Shown: piece by piece, positions 23,340 through 35,176 of the stretch
How positions within the stretch are numbered: the stretch's first letter is position 1
Layout of the letters: each line of letters starts with the position of its first letter
NCBI GenBank assembly: GCA_015680685.1
Contig: MNCI01004506.1
Coordinates: forward strand, 107,463 to 157,462
Source of the DNA: Gnetum montanum
Lineage: Eukaryota > Streptophyta > Gnetopsida > Gnetales > Gnetaceae
Length of the DNA: 50,000 nucleotides
Direction: 5' to 3'
The notes under the pieces: model-generated
Databases searched by the model: none
What the model was told of the DNA's origin: nothing
Seen by the model: the letters and a program-made list of their open reading frames with translations, nothing else
Made by a program: the position numbers and the translations under genes

Positions 23340-23916
23340 CAAGATTATGTGGATATTCATGTTTTTTTTCTAATAAGAACTTAGGAATGTTGCTAAAGCT
23401 TTAGATGTTGAATCATGATTACTTTCTATGAATGAAAAGTTAAATCAATTTGAGAGAAATATTGTTTGGGAACTTATACCAAGATCTAAAGATTGGAAAA
23501 TTATTAGAGTAAAATGTATGTTCAAGAACAATCTAAATGAAGATGATGTTATAACAAGAAACACATCTATATTATTAGTCCAAGACTACAATCAACAAAA
23601 AGGTATTAGTTATGATGAGACCTTTTCTTTTATATAAAGATTGTAATCAATAAGAATTTTACTATCTTTTACTACTCACATGAATATTAAAATCCTCTAA
23701 ATGGATGTTAAGAGTGCTTTTCTAAATGGTTTTGTTCAGGAAGAAGTGTATGCTAAATAACACTTGGTCTCCTAGATGTCATCTATTCTAATCATGCTTT
23801 TAAACTTAGGAAAGTGCTATATAGTTTAAATAAAACACCCAGGGCTTAGTATGGTAAACTTACATCTTGCTTCATTAACCATGATTATACTAGAGATTCC
23901 ATGAATGCTACCTTAT
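23340..23916 (+). pseudogene. Ty1/copia reverse transcriptase, N-terminal half (truncated)
   Basis: Landmarks: MNEKLNQFERNIVWELIPR, then VKCMFKNNLNEDDVITRN, QDYNQQKGISYDETFS, MDVKSAFLNGFVQEEVY (about 23702-23750) and the LYGLKQAPRAWY equivalent (about 23815-23860). The homology ends near 23916, before the YVDD catalytic motif. The next bases encode gypsy-type reverse transcriptase on the opposite strand, so the copia element was truncated there. Frame changes occur at about 23637 and 23700. Confidence 0.7.
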
Positions 23917-24270
23917 TTGGTTATAGCCTAAGAAACCATTCATGAAAGATAATAGGGTGTATCCTAGTATAGTATCTATGAGTCTATCAACATTAGGAAA
24001 AGAAAAATCATCTTTGAGTATTACTCTATTGAGATCATAAAAGTTTATGAAAATTTTAATACCATCATTCTTCATAGGGACCTCAACCCTATTAGAAACC
24101 CAGTTTGAGTAATGAATGGAATATATAAAACTTTTGTAATAAATCTTAGTGACCTCTTTCTTAATAGCAAGGGCTAGATCAGGCTTGATTTTCCTAGATT
24201 TTTATTTGATAAGTTTAGAATCTTCCATAAGGATAATATTATGTTAGACTAGAAATGAGTTTAATCCTCA
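23917..24270 (-). pseudogene. Tat/Athila-type gypsy reverse transcriptase fragment
   Basis: Minus-strand reading gives a nearly open stretch: KPDLALAIKKEVTKIYY, then HYSNWVSNRVEVPMKNDGIK, INFYDLNRVILKDDFSFPNV and LLSFMNGFLGY. This is the fingers/palm start of a Ty3/gypsy reverse transcriptase, with the first catalytic Asp position read as Asn (FMDG to FMNG). The WVxN.V.VPKK and DLNRASPKDDFPLP style is that of the Tat lineage. It is cut off at the junction with copia reverse transcriptase. Confidence 0.7.
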
Positions 24271-25534
24271 AGTGCATGTAATGGAGGTATCTTGAAGAAT
24301 AGCTAGATGGATGCTTTAAGAACTTTATGAAGATTTGCCTCGAACTATTAAGGCCTTTTATACACTTTTTGATTAATAATAATGAGTTTATCAAAAAGTT
24401 CATTTATGAGCAAAGGCTCTAAATTCAAAATTTAAGGTTGAATTAAGGAATTAGATCTTCTTCAAAAACATCAAGGAAGAAAAAAATGGCTTCAAGGAAT
24501 ATGAGTTGGAATGAATCAATTAATACCACATTAAGGTTCCTAATGATATGAACATCCAAAGTATCCAAGATGAGGGGCTTAGAAAGTTAAGTAATGGCAT
24601 GACTCATGATGACCTACAAAAAATAAAGAGGAATCAACAAGGCCACTGGCAAAATGCAAACATTAGAAATATAGAGCAACAAAAAAAGGCAAATAACAAA
24701 AAAGGATATTACTCTTTGTATTTTATTATATGTGCTTTTACTCTTTGTATTTTTCTTTTTTAGGAGGAAGATTTCAATTCAAGAGAAAAAAAGAATTTTA
24801 TCTCAATTTGACTAAAGAACAAAACTAAAATTCATGGTTGAAAGTATGTGAGACTGAAGATATTTTATCAAGAATATTCTATGTGATTTTGGCTACTTCC
24901 AAAAATTTAGTGATGCTAACACCAGGTCTTCATAGTAATGGTGACATTGATTTTTGGCATTAGACACATGGCTTTATATATGTTGAAGAACATTTTTCTT
25001 GCTTACTTTTAGTGCATCTTGAAAATTGATGCTCAACCCTTGATGCTACCTCAATGATGCATTGACATACTAACAACAAAGTAACCTCTAACATGTAGCT
25101 CAACACATGGAAAGATCAATAGTGGATCCCATGATGAGGAGAAGAAGGTAAAGGAATGCACATCCAAGTCATAAAAGTAGGCATTATGGTAATAAGAGAA
25201 TAAGTATGAATCCTCATTTGAGCTCATACTTTTCTTTTTTTATTTTCAAATTTTCTATCTTGAATTTGTATAAATTAGATATTGGGCATAATATCATTAA
25301 TTAGCTCATGCAATCTAAAAATAGAAGAAAAGAACTTGAAAATAATTTCCATTTTACAACCTTTAAAAAATTCTAGCCTCCTAATATGTAGTTCATAAAC
25401 ATTGACATTTAGGAAATGAATTTTTTCAAATTTAATTAAGAAGGTGTAGTTAAAGGGTATTAATCTTACTTAAATAATTTAAGGGTAGAAATCCATTTAT
25501 CAGTTTTGGGGTTTGGGGTTTGTAGTGTTATTGT
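24271..25534. other. Unrecognised AT-rich stretch, perhaps upstream gypsy sequence
   Basis: On the minus strand this would be protease or linker sequence upstream of the reverse transcriptase fragment, but I cannot identify catalytic residues. A short direct repeat TACTCTTTGTATTTT occurs at about 24708 and 24740. The open frame at 24548-24763 has no known motif. Confidence 0.4.
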
Positions 25535-26407
25535 TGATGAATGGTTAATTAGCCAAATGTTACATCACAACTATGATATTGTATCTACAATAGCATAGTT
25601 GTGATATCATATGTCTTCATATAATATTAAAGATATAATGTATTCCAAGTTGGTATTGACTATAAATACTATCCACCTACAATATTTAATGTACCTTTTA
25701 GTTACCATAGTAGCTAAATTTTGGTAGTTTTATTTCATGAACTTAGTAATAGTTAGCAAGTTCCTACAATGTGTATTTATTTATAGTGATTGTATAAATT
25801 CTTATTTCAGTAGCATTGTACTTAGATACACTTCAACAATAGCAATAAGTTCAAGATCATTCTTATTCTTTGTAGTATGCTCACTTAGAATAGAATTTAA
25901 TTTTTTATATTCTTTACTTTTTAATGCACTTAACTTAATATTTATTTTTCATGCACTTTAGTAATTTGAGAAAATAAGTTCAATTAATTTCCAATGTAAT
26001 GCATAAGTATTTGATAACTTAGTAGTGATATTGCTTGGTATGCCCATAAAAGTATTGCTTGTTAGTCCTAGTGGTAATTACATGAGTCTAGAATGTGAAC
26101 CAAAAATTAGGAATATATGCTTATCATCCTTAGACAAGAATACGATTTATTTTCATTGTTTATTAGTTTTAATACTTAAATTATATATTTTATTCTAGTT
26201 TACTCAATGTTGAATATTATCATGTCATGTATCTTACTTTAGGTTAAACAATATGTATGGAACCATACTAACTCGAGTTAGAAGATAATAATTAATGATT
26301 ACTAATTAACTATCTAAAAGATATACTCGATCCATAGAGTATGATTAGACCACTTGGAATACTTATGATTTGTATAGTTGGGTATAGGACATGCTCACCA
26401 CTTATCA
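25535..26407 (+). repeat. 5' LTR of a second gag-bearing gypsy element
   Basis: 873 bp, starts TGATGAATGG, ends TTATCA, with CTATAAATAC at 25660-25669. It is directly followed by an Asp-type primer site. It is related to the 6733-7897 LTR (shared starts, TATA sequence and the end block GTATGGTTGAGT / GTATAGTTGGGT). Its length is within one base of the lone LTR at 17260-18133. No 3' partner is found in the window. Confidence 0.7.
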
Positions 26408-26408
26408 T

Positions 26409-26426
26409 TGGCACCATTGTCAATGA
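26409..26426 (+). other. Primer-binding site, Asp-tRNA type
   Basis: TGGCACCATTGTCAATGA directly follows the LTR end, then GGTGCTAG as after the other element's site at 7899. It is less decayed than that copy. Confidence 0.7.
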
Positions 26427-26539
26427 TGGTGCTAGTATTCTAGTTTAGTTGATATTATAAATGCTTATAGTATAATAGTTTAACATTTGATCTTTTAAAT
26501 AGAATATCAAAATACTTACTAGAATACATGCCTTAATCC

Positions 26540-28240
26540 AAGATGTTTGCTTCTCATAGGGCTAATTCCTCACCAACTAATAATACTACAAGGGAAAATG
26601 ATAAGACTAATAGAAATGATAATAATTTGCCTTGTCAATTGAAGTTATTTGTTATCACCTATATCCATACTACCTAAAATTTATCTTTAGTTTCACCAAG
26701 ATGAATAGATGATATGGCATAATCTATAATGCAACATTGTATTATCATTTAATTGGGTAGCTCCATTAATGTTCACTATTGCATTGATGAAGATTGGAGT
26801 AGAAGTTATTACACATGAATACACGATGGTTAATGAAATGTCTAGACCATATTAGCCTATATAATCCCAAATAAGAAAACGTCATTTAATGGAAGCCCAT
26901 CATGAACTTTCTAAGGGCAAAACATAGTTATTCCATTAGTATCTTAGTTAGAAAAAGATTATACTAATTATGAATTATAAAGATCCCAACATTAGAATTC
27001 TTTTATCTTTAACACTAAATAAACAGGTAATCTATGACTCTAATATACCTTCACAAGCAACCAAGAAAGTGAGGGAACCAAATCCAATATATGGAGGACC
27101 GCTAGGCCTAGATCTTCCAATAAGAAGCATATTGATAATTAGAGGGGTCATGAAAGAAGAGTAACATAGCATGGCAATCCTAGTTTCTTATCCTTTTCAT
27201 CATTATCATTATTCAACTAGAAATGAATGAGTGTATACAAGAATGAGATGTTACAAATGGGATACAATATAGACAACATTATAGAGATGAAAAAAGAAAC
27301 CAAAATAGAAAACTTGATGTAGAAAGAGATGAATAAAAAAATAGAGATAGAGATAGAGATAGAAATTATGGACCAAGGCATGGTAGAAGGCATGATAAAA
27401 TGCATAGAAGGAATCATCACCATGATAGAGATTATGATGAACTAGAAGACTACAATGAATCTTTATTGACCACAAGAAGTATCATCAACATCAAAGAGGC
27501 TATTCACATTTGAGCCAAGCATAATAAGGAGAGTCACATCAAGTAGATGAACATGAAAAAAATTCTTAATTTTAAGGGACACTACAATGCAAATTCACAA
27601 CATCATTTGGATGCCTTTTATGATGTCTACATCATAAAGAATATTGAGAATGACTAGCATAACCTCAAGTTATTTTTAAGGATTGTGATTAAATAAGTAG
27701 CAATATAGTATAAATCCTTATAAATAAACTTTATTCATAGATAGAGTATCATGTTGGAGCTATTCAATGATAACTACCAAACATACTCAAGGATGTATAA
27801 CTTGAGGAAGAAAATTTAAGAATGGAAATATGAGAATCATAAATCCCTTGATGTATGTTTGAGCAAGTATTATTACCCTGTACATAGATACTTAGGGTCT
27901 ATGTCTAAGGAAGAGTATCTGAAATGTAACCCCATTAGATTCAAAAACTAAAGAAAGAGAACTAAAGAAAATAAAAATTGTAAAAGAGTACAATGGAAAC
28001 TCATACCTTCACAAGAAGAATATTTGTGCTTCTGAGATATTATAGGAAGAAGGTTCCATGAAATAAGTGATTCAAAGAAAAACCTTTAGAATTCAAAAAT
28101 CTATTATAAAAATGATAACAAAGGTTGAAAAGATATGGGACTTGATAACTAAGAATTTGTAATCATATTGTGTTAGTTTTAGCATACACTTTGGACACTC
28201 ATATCCAACTCAAGTTTTATGCCCATGATGTAGATTACAA
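26540..28240 (+). pseudogene. gag of the second gypsy element (heavily decayed)
   Basis: From about 27480 the reading matches the 8069-10270 gag in order: the KEAIHI...HNKESHI segment, FKGHYNANSQHHLDAFYDVY (about 27570-27630), LKLF, the WYKSL position, LELFNDNYQTYSRM, LRKKI.EWKYENHKSLDV and SKYYY. Near 28170-28230 the zinc-knuckle-like part reads C..F..HFGHSY, with Cys replaced by Phe and Tyr. Stops are frequent. The frame 26970-27164 is an N-terminal part without a recognised motif. Coding similarity ends near 28240; a Pro/Tyr-rich tail that could continue it lies at 38290. Confidence 0.65.
27335..27365 (+). repeat. (GAGATA)n microsatellite
   Basis: About four units of AGAGAT within the decayed gag N-terminal region. 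They give the IS/IF-rich shadow frames on the minus strand. Confidence 0.85.
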
Positions 28241-28249
28241 ATAAAGCAA

Positions 28250-29084
28250 AATTTTTTTTAAAAAAAGATAAATTGAAGGTGATAAAAATTCATATATACA
28301 CATGGAAGTATAGTAAAATTAGATAAAAGTTTGAAGAAAAAGGACAAAATATAAAGTACAAGTGAAGACAAATTAGCATTTTCGTAAAATAGGGACCAAA
28401 ACCATGTAAACTATATTTGAGTTATTATATCATATAGAAAAAGATAAAATTTCCATTTATTTTTCTTTTCCAAAAAGATTAATGGATGGATGCAATTAAA
28501 TAATGGTCCTAATCTCTCATATCCCTTTAATTTTTAGCTTATTTTCCATGAAAAAAGGCTTGTCCCTTCCTATACCATCATGGCCTCATCATTTAGTGAT
28601 AAATATATGTGAAAATATGATTATAAAATATGCTAAAATAATAATATTAAAGGTGTTAAATTTTTTTCCAATTCATCATTATTGTCAACATCGTATCATT
28701 ATTTGATGAATAATCATCATATCACTAGTGTCATTCATCAACAATTCACCCATCGTTGTTATTCATCATTCAACATGTAGGAATATTTACAAACATTCTC
28801 ATTAACTTTTTCATAATTTATCTCATTATTAATTGATCAATAACAACAATGTCATCATAGTATTTTCACCAAATTCATTGCAGTTCAAGTTCAACATTCT
28901 ATTTAGAAGTTCAAAGATCATTTAAGTGGGATCAATCGATTTCCCCATAAAACCAAATTAATCAAACTATTTCCTCCTCACAAGCTTTTCAATAGCTCAA
29001 GGTAACTCCTACAAACTAATTTCCATTCATATTTAACTTTATAATCTTCAAAAATGTAAGTTTTCTATATCACCATGACCTAAA
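28250..29084. other. AT-rich stretch between gag fragment and minus-strand gypsy element
   Basis: No protein is recognisable. A run of ATCATT/TCATCA words lies at 28675-28770. By position it would join 37482-38270 if the 8.4-kb gypsy element were removed. The pair might be one older insertion inside the gag, but I could not match ends. Confidence 0.35.
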
Positions 29085-29597
29085 TATGACATCTTGTTCC
29101 TTGATGTCATAAAAACATGTTCATTCATGACTTAATTCTTCACATTCACTGCATCTGTAAGCATTACAATGAAAACATCATAAAATAATTTATAAATTAA
29201 CTAACTGGTAAATGAATAATTAGTACTTAGAATAGAAAATAAAATAAAAAAATTTTATTAATAAGATAAAGTACTATAACATCCTCTAGGTTTTTTTCCA
29301 TGCCACTTAAGCTTTAGAGGCAATCTAAAATTGCCACCATGGTTAGCCTATTTGGCTGAAGGGGTGATTAGTCCCTTCTTGTCCCACTCCACCTAGCTCC
29401 CATCACTTACCCTTCCAAGCTCTACAACTCCATGCCAACATGACCTCTAAGCTTGACCTTAAATGACATATGTGAAACACATTCCCAAGGGATACATGAA
29501 TAATTGTAACTCCTCATAACGAAGCACCCCTTCATTTGAAGGTTAGTTATGTTTCTTAAAATATTTTTCCATCCTTAATAAGGGATAGGATATTTCA
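29085..29597 (-). repeat. 3' LTR of the minus-strand gypsy element
   Basis: About 513 bp, aligning throughout with 36969-37481: shared words include AACTGGTAAATGAATAA, TTTTATTAATAAGA, CCCTTCTTGTCCCACT and AACTCCATGCCA. The start is decayed (TGAAATATCC where the other LTR has TGTAATGTCC, minus strand). Confidence 0.8.
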
Positions 29598-29599
29598 AG

Positions 29600-30400
29600 C
29601 TACCTTCCTAAAGCATCCAACTCATCCTTGAGCACTTCCTCTATATCTAGCTACTTAGCTGCTACTTCTTTGTTATGCTCCTCAGCTTCTTCATTTTTTG
29701 TCTACTCCCAATATAGCTTGGTAGAATATCTTTCGATATTCTATTTTGTTTTCCCATAAATCTTTAGGTCATAAGTTGTGCTAAATTCCAACTGATTTCC
29801 AAGAACTTTGAAGAAATTTTTCAAGAATTTAGATATGAACTTGGGATCTCAGTTTGAAGTGATAGATTCCAGACATCCATGTAATCAAAATGCTTCTCAT
29901 ACAAATTTTTGAGCTACTTCTTTAACTATGTGTATATATTTCAAAGCTATAAAATGTACTATCTTTGATAGATGATCAACCACTACTAAAATTGAGTCAT
30001 TTCCCTTTTTAACTATTGGTACTCCCACAATGAAATCCATGGTAACATCTTTCCAATTCTAGGTTGGAACTTCCAAAGGCTATAATAATCCACTAGGTTT
30101 CTTTTGTTCAATTTTTATCTTTGGCATATTAGATAGTTTTTAGTTAATGAAGACACAACATTCTTCATTCTAGGTGAAAAATAAGATTCTTGTAACATCA
30201 TATAAGTCCTAATATAACCTGGTTATCCTGCATATGGTACTTCATGTGCTTCACACAATAACCTTAGTCTCCAATTTCCTTTTGGTATGTACACTCTTTG
30301 TTATTTCATTAGTAAACTATTAGGGACAACTTGATATTGAGGCTCAAAGGAAATATTAGTTAAAATCTGCTTGAAATAAGGATCTTCTTTTTAATTGTTC
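29600..30400 (-). pseudogene. gypsy integrase (decayed)
   Basis: The minus-strand reading begins with the zinc-binding-type segment: AHEVPYAGYPGYIRTYMMLQ (the second His of the HHCC site now reads Tyr), then YFSPRMKNVVSS and a CQR remnant. After this come scattered matches to the integrase core and a C-terminal stretch up to the 3' LTR. More than ten stops interrupt it. No chromodomain could be seen. Confidence 0.6.
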
Positions 30401-30499
30401 CATAATTTCTTCTTCCATTAGGGTTGTTACCACACCTATAATCAAGTACCACATTTGAATAAGGGCATTAGATAATACATTTTATTTATTAGGAATATA

Positions 30500-31660
30500 T
30501 TTGATTTTAAAATCATTTTCAGCCAATAATTCTACCCATCATCATTGACAAGTATTCAAAATACATTGTCTTTGCAAATATTCCAAATTTTATGATCTAT
30601 TTTTAGTACAAAACTTTTTCCACAAAGATAATATCTCCAAACTTTCAAAGCATTAACAATTGTTAGTAATTCCAAATCATGGGTTAAGTAATTCACCTAA
30701 ACTCCTTGTAATTTATGAGATTCATAACATATCACTTTATCTTCTTGTGAAAGAACTTCATCGATTCCTATTCCATAGGCATTCATGGATACTTCAAATG
30801 GTAATTCTTCATCCAGAAATCTTAAAATAGGTGTTGTTGTGAGTAGCATCTTTAATTTGAGGAAAGCTCACCTACATTTTTCATCAAACTTGAACACATA
30901 TTTTTTCTACAAAATGTTAGTCAAGGGGGCTACCAAAGTGGAATAATCTTTGATGAAACATTAGTAAAAACTTTCTATGCCTTGGAAAACTATGAATCAC
31001 TATAGCATTTTTTAGTTTAGGCTAGCTCTAAATTGCACTAACCTTTGCTAGACCTACTTGTAATCCTTTCTTAGAAACTATATGGCCCAAATAAGAGACT
31101 TCTTCTTTAAATAGTTCATATTTACCTAGTTGAGCTTTCAACTGATGCTCTTTAAGAATTTCCATTGTAATTTTTAAATGCTTGACATGTCTGTCTCTTC
31201 ACTTAGAATAAACAAGTATATCATCCATAAATACTATAACAAATTGATCAAGATGTTCACAAAAAATATTATTCATTAATGCCATGAATTTTGCAAGTGC
31301 ATTAGTTAATCCAAATGGCACCACATCAAATTCATATAATTCATACCTAGTTCTAAAAGTAGTTTTCTCAATATTTTTCTACTTAATCTTTGTTTGGTAA
31401 TAACTTGATTTTAAATCAATCTTTCAAAAATAACATGCACCCATAAGTTGATCAAACAAGTCATTGATTCTAGGCAAAGTATAAGTATTTTTACTTATCA
31501 CTTTATTTAATGCCATATAATCAATGCATAATATTAATGTACCATCTTTCTTTCTAACAAATAAGACTGGTGCACACCAAGGTGATACGCTAGCTCAAAA
31601 TTTCCCTTTTTCCAATAGTTGATCTAATTATACTTTTAATTCTCTTAATTTACAAGTGGA
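30500..31660 (-). pseudogene. gypsy reverse transcriptase and RNase H (decayed)
   Basis: Landmarks on the minus strand, in order: [20 protein letters not shown] (about 31600-31540), [19 protein letters not shown], the DLKSSYYQ equivalent (about 31410), [20 protein letters not shown] and the catalytic [10 protein letters not shown] at about 31200-31231 (both Asp retained). Connection and RNase H follow: SYLGHIVSKKGLQV, FEVSMNAYGIGIDEVLSQ, ICYESHKL, and VNALKVWRYYLCGKSFVLKIDH (about 30840-30560). At least eight stops or shifts. Confidence 0.8.
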
Positions 31661-31813
31661 AAATCTATAAGGGGTTTTTGAAATAGTTTTTGTATTGGGA
31701 AAAATATCAATAGCATGCTCAATGGTTCTTTTTGGAGGTAGTTCTCTAGACTTATCAATTACTAAATCTTTAGATTCCTCAAGTCCTTATGGAATCTCAA
31801 TACTTGAATATTT

Positions 31814-32260
31814 CTAAGGTTGGGTTACTTTGACGACCAACATCATAGCACCCTTTTTGAGTAATCTTTTGGCTTGCTTAATTGTTATTGTATGAATTTG
31901 CTTTGTTTTTCTTACCCTCATTAGAACCTTAATTGTATTAATGGTTGGAACCTCTAAAATATGAATTCTAAAGTTGGCAACAATATCACATTTCTGTAGG
32001 AAAGGCATTCCTAAAATCGCATCGACATCACCTAGTTCAAATTCAAAGAATTCATCAATGAAAGACACATCTTGCAAAGTAAAGGTAATTTCTCCATACC
32101 TGGTATGCTTGCTCATGGTTGTTCCATCTGCAAGTTCTATCTTAATAATTTTCTTAGAAGCTAAACTTAATTTCAATAAATTAATTAACTTTGGAGAAAT
32201 AAAGTTATCCTGGCACCACTATCAATCAAAAATTTAATTTATTTACTTTTAATTGAACCT
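31814..32260 (-). pseudogene. gypsy aspartic protease (decayed)
   Basis: LIDSGAR at about 32205-32235 holds the catalytic D-S-G-A, still intact (GATAGTGGTGCC on the minus strand, 32212-32223). A frame change leads into the 120-codon frame ending at 31814, with IELADGT, FELGDVDAILGMPFL and IVANF, the second half of the domain. The ILGMxxL motif is the usual end of gypsy proteases. Confidence 0.75.
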
Positions 32261-32329
32261 TCAAAAGTTATTAATCCAATTGAAATTTACACAAACCTAA
32301 TTTAGTTGATGCCAAAATCTTCTTCATGG

Positions 32330-33500
32330 TTTTGGTGGTGGTTGGGATTTTTCCTTTGTTCATGTTGGGTTGGATTTTCGATTCCTAACTTGATTGGTCC
32401 TTTGTACCTTTACTCACAATTTCGGATAGCCTTATTTTAAAATATCTTTGCCACAAAGAAAACATCTAGATCCTAACTGAGCTCTTTTGGTTCATGTTTC
32501 TTCTACCTTTGCATGTCAAAGGATTGCTTTTTGAAGGATAGTTCATACTTGATTTGATTCTTTATAATCCTTAGCAATTCTATAGGCTTCATCAACTATT
32601 TGAGGACTATGTGCTCATGTTTGGGGACATAATTCTGCATGTAATCCATGAATAAATGTTGAAGCTAATTCTCCTACATCCTAGTAACTTACATACTAAG
32701 AGAGATAATAGAATTCCTTGTAGTAATCTTCTACGGATCACCTTCCCAATCTTACGGAATCAAATCTCATTTTGGACTCTTTGAGAAAAGAATTGGGTAC
32801 AAATTTTTATTTAAAATATCAACAAAAGTTGAGCCAATTTGTAATAAAACCTTAAGATCTTTGTCCATTCCACCATGTTACCACAAGCCCTCTTAAATAT
32901 AGGGAGATAGCTTCTAAACATTCTTGACTTGATAGATTCAACATATCAAAGTAATTTTTCATTGTATCAATCCAATATTTTTCCTTGGCACTAGATCTAG
33001 GGGCTCCATCATATAATCTAATTTTACCTTCATGGCATGAAGTTGCATCAGTGATTCTCTAGCTGCATTATGCTAATTCTCATATCTTTCACCTTTGGTT
33101 TCTACTCTATGATCTAAAGAAGGGATATCAATATCTTCGTAACCAATAGATGGGGGTTGGTTTTGGTATGAATCCTTACAAGGAAGTTGATCTTGATCTT
33201 GATGTTAATCTCTAGGTGGAATGTGGCTATGATTTGAATGTTGAGGAAGATGGTTTGTTAACTACTTGATGGAGTTTTCAAAGGAATCTATCTTTCCTTA
33301 TATGTCTGATCATTCATTCTTTGAACTTTGAGACAATTTCCTAATTTCTTTGGACATATTCTACATCTATATCCTGAACCCTTGATTTAACTAATGAACC
33401 TCTCCTTGAACACCCCTAATGTCATTAATTTGATCCTCAAGGGCATTCATCTGATCATTGACTTAGCTCTTCATCACTCTCCAATGTATTCTTTGGGCTC
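32330..33500 (-). pseudogene. gypsy gag with zinc knuckle (decayed)
   Basis: Upstream of the protease on the same strand. A gag-like helical region (about 33000-32640, with FVDILNKNLYP and LQHLFMDYMQNYVP) is followed by a Lys/Glu-rich linker and a zinc knuckle CFLCGKD at about 32445-32463 whose His and last Cys are lost. Stops are frequent; the start codon cannot be fixed. Confidence 0.6.
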
Positions 33501-33990
33501 TAGACATTAGTAACTTTAAGAAATCAAGCGTTTTGACAATCCTTGACATCTATGGCCCTTTTTATGGCTCTTGAAATAGTTAATTAGTTGCAAAATAGGG
33601 TAAAACTATCATGGATTTCTATCCAACCACCAAAACCTAATTCTTTTGGGACATTAAATAATGGATTGAAAGCTAATTTTCTATTGCCCAAAAGCTAAAT
33701 CTGAACATTTCATTGAGTTTGAGAGGTTCAAATCCATTGGAATAAATTTTTTTTTGGTGGAAAATAGACTCCAAATTCAAATGTTATGGTTGTTTTAAGT
33801 TGCAAAACTTACATGATTTTTGAGACTTCTTGAGAGGTCACCCATCCCAATTCTATTCCATGACAAGCATGGTTAATTATAGAACATTTTATTCTTGTTG
33901 TTACTAGCATGCAAAATTCTAATTTTTAAAATCATTTCTATATGTTTTTGATTTAAAATAATGCATAGATGATGGGAATTTTGAATTTCC
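33501..33990 (-). other. Leader of the gypsy element, no recognisable protein
   Basis: Sequence between gag and the VNTR repeat. It probably includes the N-terminal part of gag and 5' leader, but no motif can be named. Confidence 0.4.
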
Positions 33991-34254
33991 CATTAGTTGA
34001 TGAAAATTTCAAATTTCATGTTGATTGACAAAGAAATTCTTCCATCACCGAAGGTAGGGGTAACTACTAGATAAGGATGGTGGTGAGGTAGGAAATGCAC
34101 ACAAAGGTAGTGATAGGCTAAGCAAGGATGCATATGAAGGCAATGATAAGCGAGATAGGGATAGTAATGAAATAGCATAGTAGTGGTGGTGTGCATCAAT
34201 GATGAGAATGTGAAGTCTGGGGGGATCAACTAAATTGGGAAACCTATCCTAGCC

Positions 34255-34560
34255 ATGTGTCCCAGGCCTACATGACCCTTCCTAGGGCCTATGTTACCCT
34301 TTCTATGGCTTGTGTGGCTCATCCTAGGGCTTGTGTAGCCCTCCTTAGGGCCTATTTGGCTCTTCATAGGGCTTACATAGTCCTTCTTAGGGCCTACATA
34401 GCCCAAAATGGGGTCTACATCGCTAGTGCTAGGCTAGCTCAGCCCAGGTAGGGCCTGCATGGACCATGCAAGGGTCTATGCGATCCTCACAAGGGCTAAT
34501 GTGATCCATGTGAGGGTCCATGTAGTATTTGCAAGGGCCAATGTAGCCTGTGGAAGGAGG
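34255..34560 (+). repeat. 24-bp minisatellite
   Basis: About a dozen imperfect copies of a unit like CCTAGGGCCTATGTTACCCT. Since 24 is a multiple of three, one frame stays open for 64 codons as 8-residue repeats (LPRAYVTL-like). That is a by-product of the period, not proof of a protein. Confidence 0.8.
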
Positions 34561-34635
34561 TAGCACTATGTTTAATTTCTATAATTTTGAAGTTGAAAAA
34601 TGAGTTATTATGGGTAGAATTGGAGGACACAAGGG

Positions 34636-35176
34636 GTGCTTATGATTGGCAACACCATTAATGCCCCTAGAATGATAGGAGTGCTTGTGATTTGTAGTGT
34701 TGATGGTGTTCACAGAGCACCTAGAGTACCTATGATTAGTAGTGCCATTGGTTCCCACATAGCATTAGGAATGCTTGGGATTTGTGATGTTAATGGTGTT
34801 AATAAAGTGCCAGGGATGCTTGTGATTAGTAGCACCATCAATGCTCATGGAGCACCAGGGATGCCTATGATTTGTGGCACCTTTTATGCTTGCAGAGTGC
34901 TAGGGATGCCTTTGATCCATGGTGTGAACAATGTCCACAGAGCATTGGGGATGTCTATGATTGGTGACACCATCGATGCCTATGAAGCACTAGGGGAGAC
35001 TATGATCTATAACATCAATGGTGTTTGTGGAGTGATAAGGATGACTAGGATTGGGATGCTATTGATACCTATAGAGTGCTAGGGGTGCTTATGATCTATG
35101 GTGCCAATGGTGTCCACAGAGTGCTAGAAGTGATAGTGATCCATGGCACTGTTGGTATCCGTGGAATGCTGAAAGA
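34636..35176 (+). repeat. 45-bp minisatellite, 12 units, open in one frame
   Basis: Twelve units of exactly or nearly 45 bp (core: GTGCTTATGATCTATGGTGC then GTCCACAGAGTGCTAGG). The period keeps one frame open for 148 codons (to 35082) as nine 15-residue repeats, each with a pattern like M-x-M-I-x-x-x-I-x-A. Some units differ by about a third, so the array is old. Related units occur at 16200-16290. I regard the frame as a by-product unless translation is shown. Confidence 0.8.

Noticed and set aside
33993-34229. His/Tyr-rich minus-strand frames here, at 16259-16622 and at 35089-35342
   Set aside because: They are antisense readings of ATGG/GTAG-rich degenerate arrays of the VNTR repeat.
34636-35082. 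Calling the 148-codon repeat frame a protein-coding gene
   Set aside because: The frame stays open because the tandem period is 45 bp. No promoter, start context or non-repetitive flank supports a gene.
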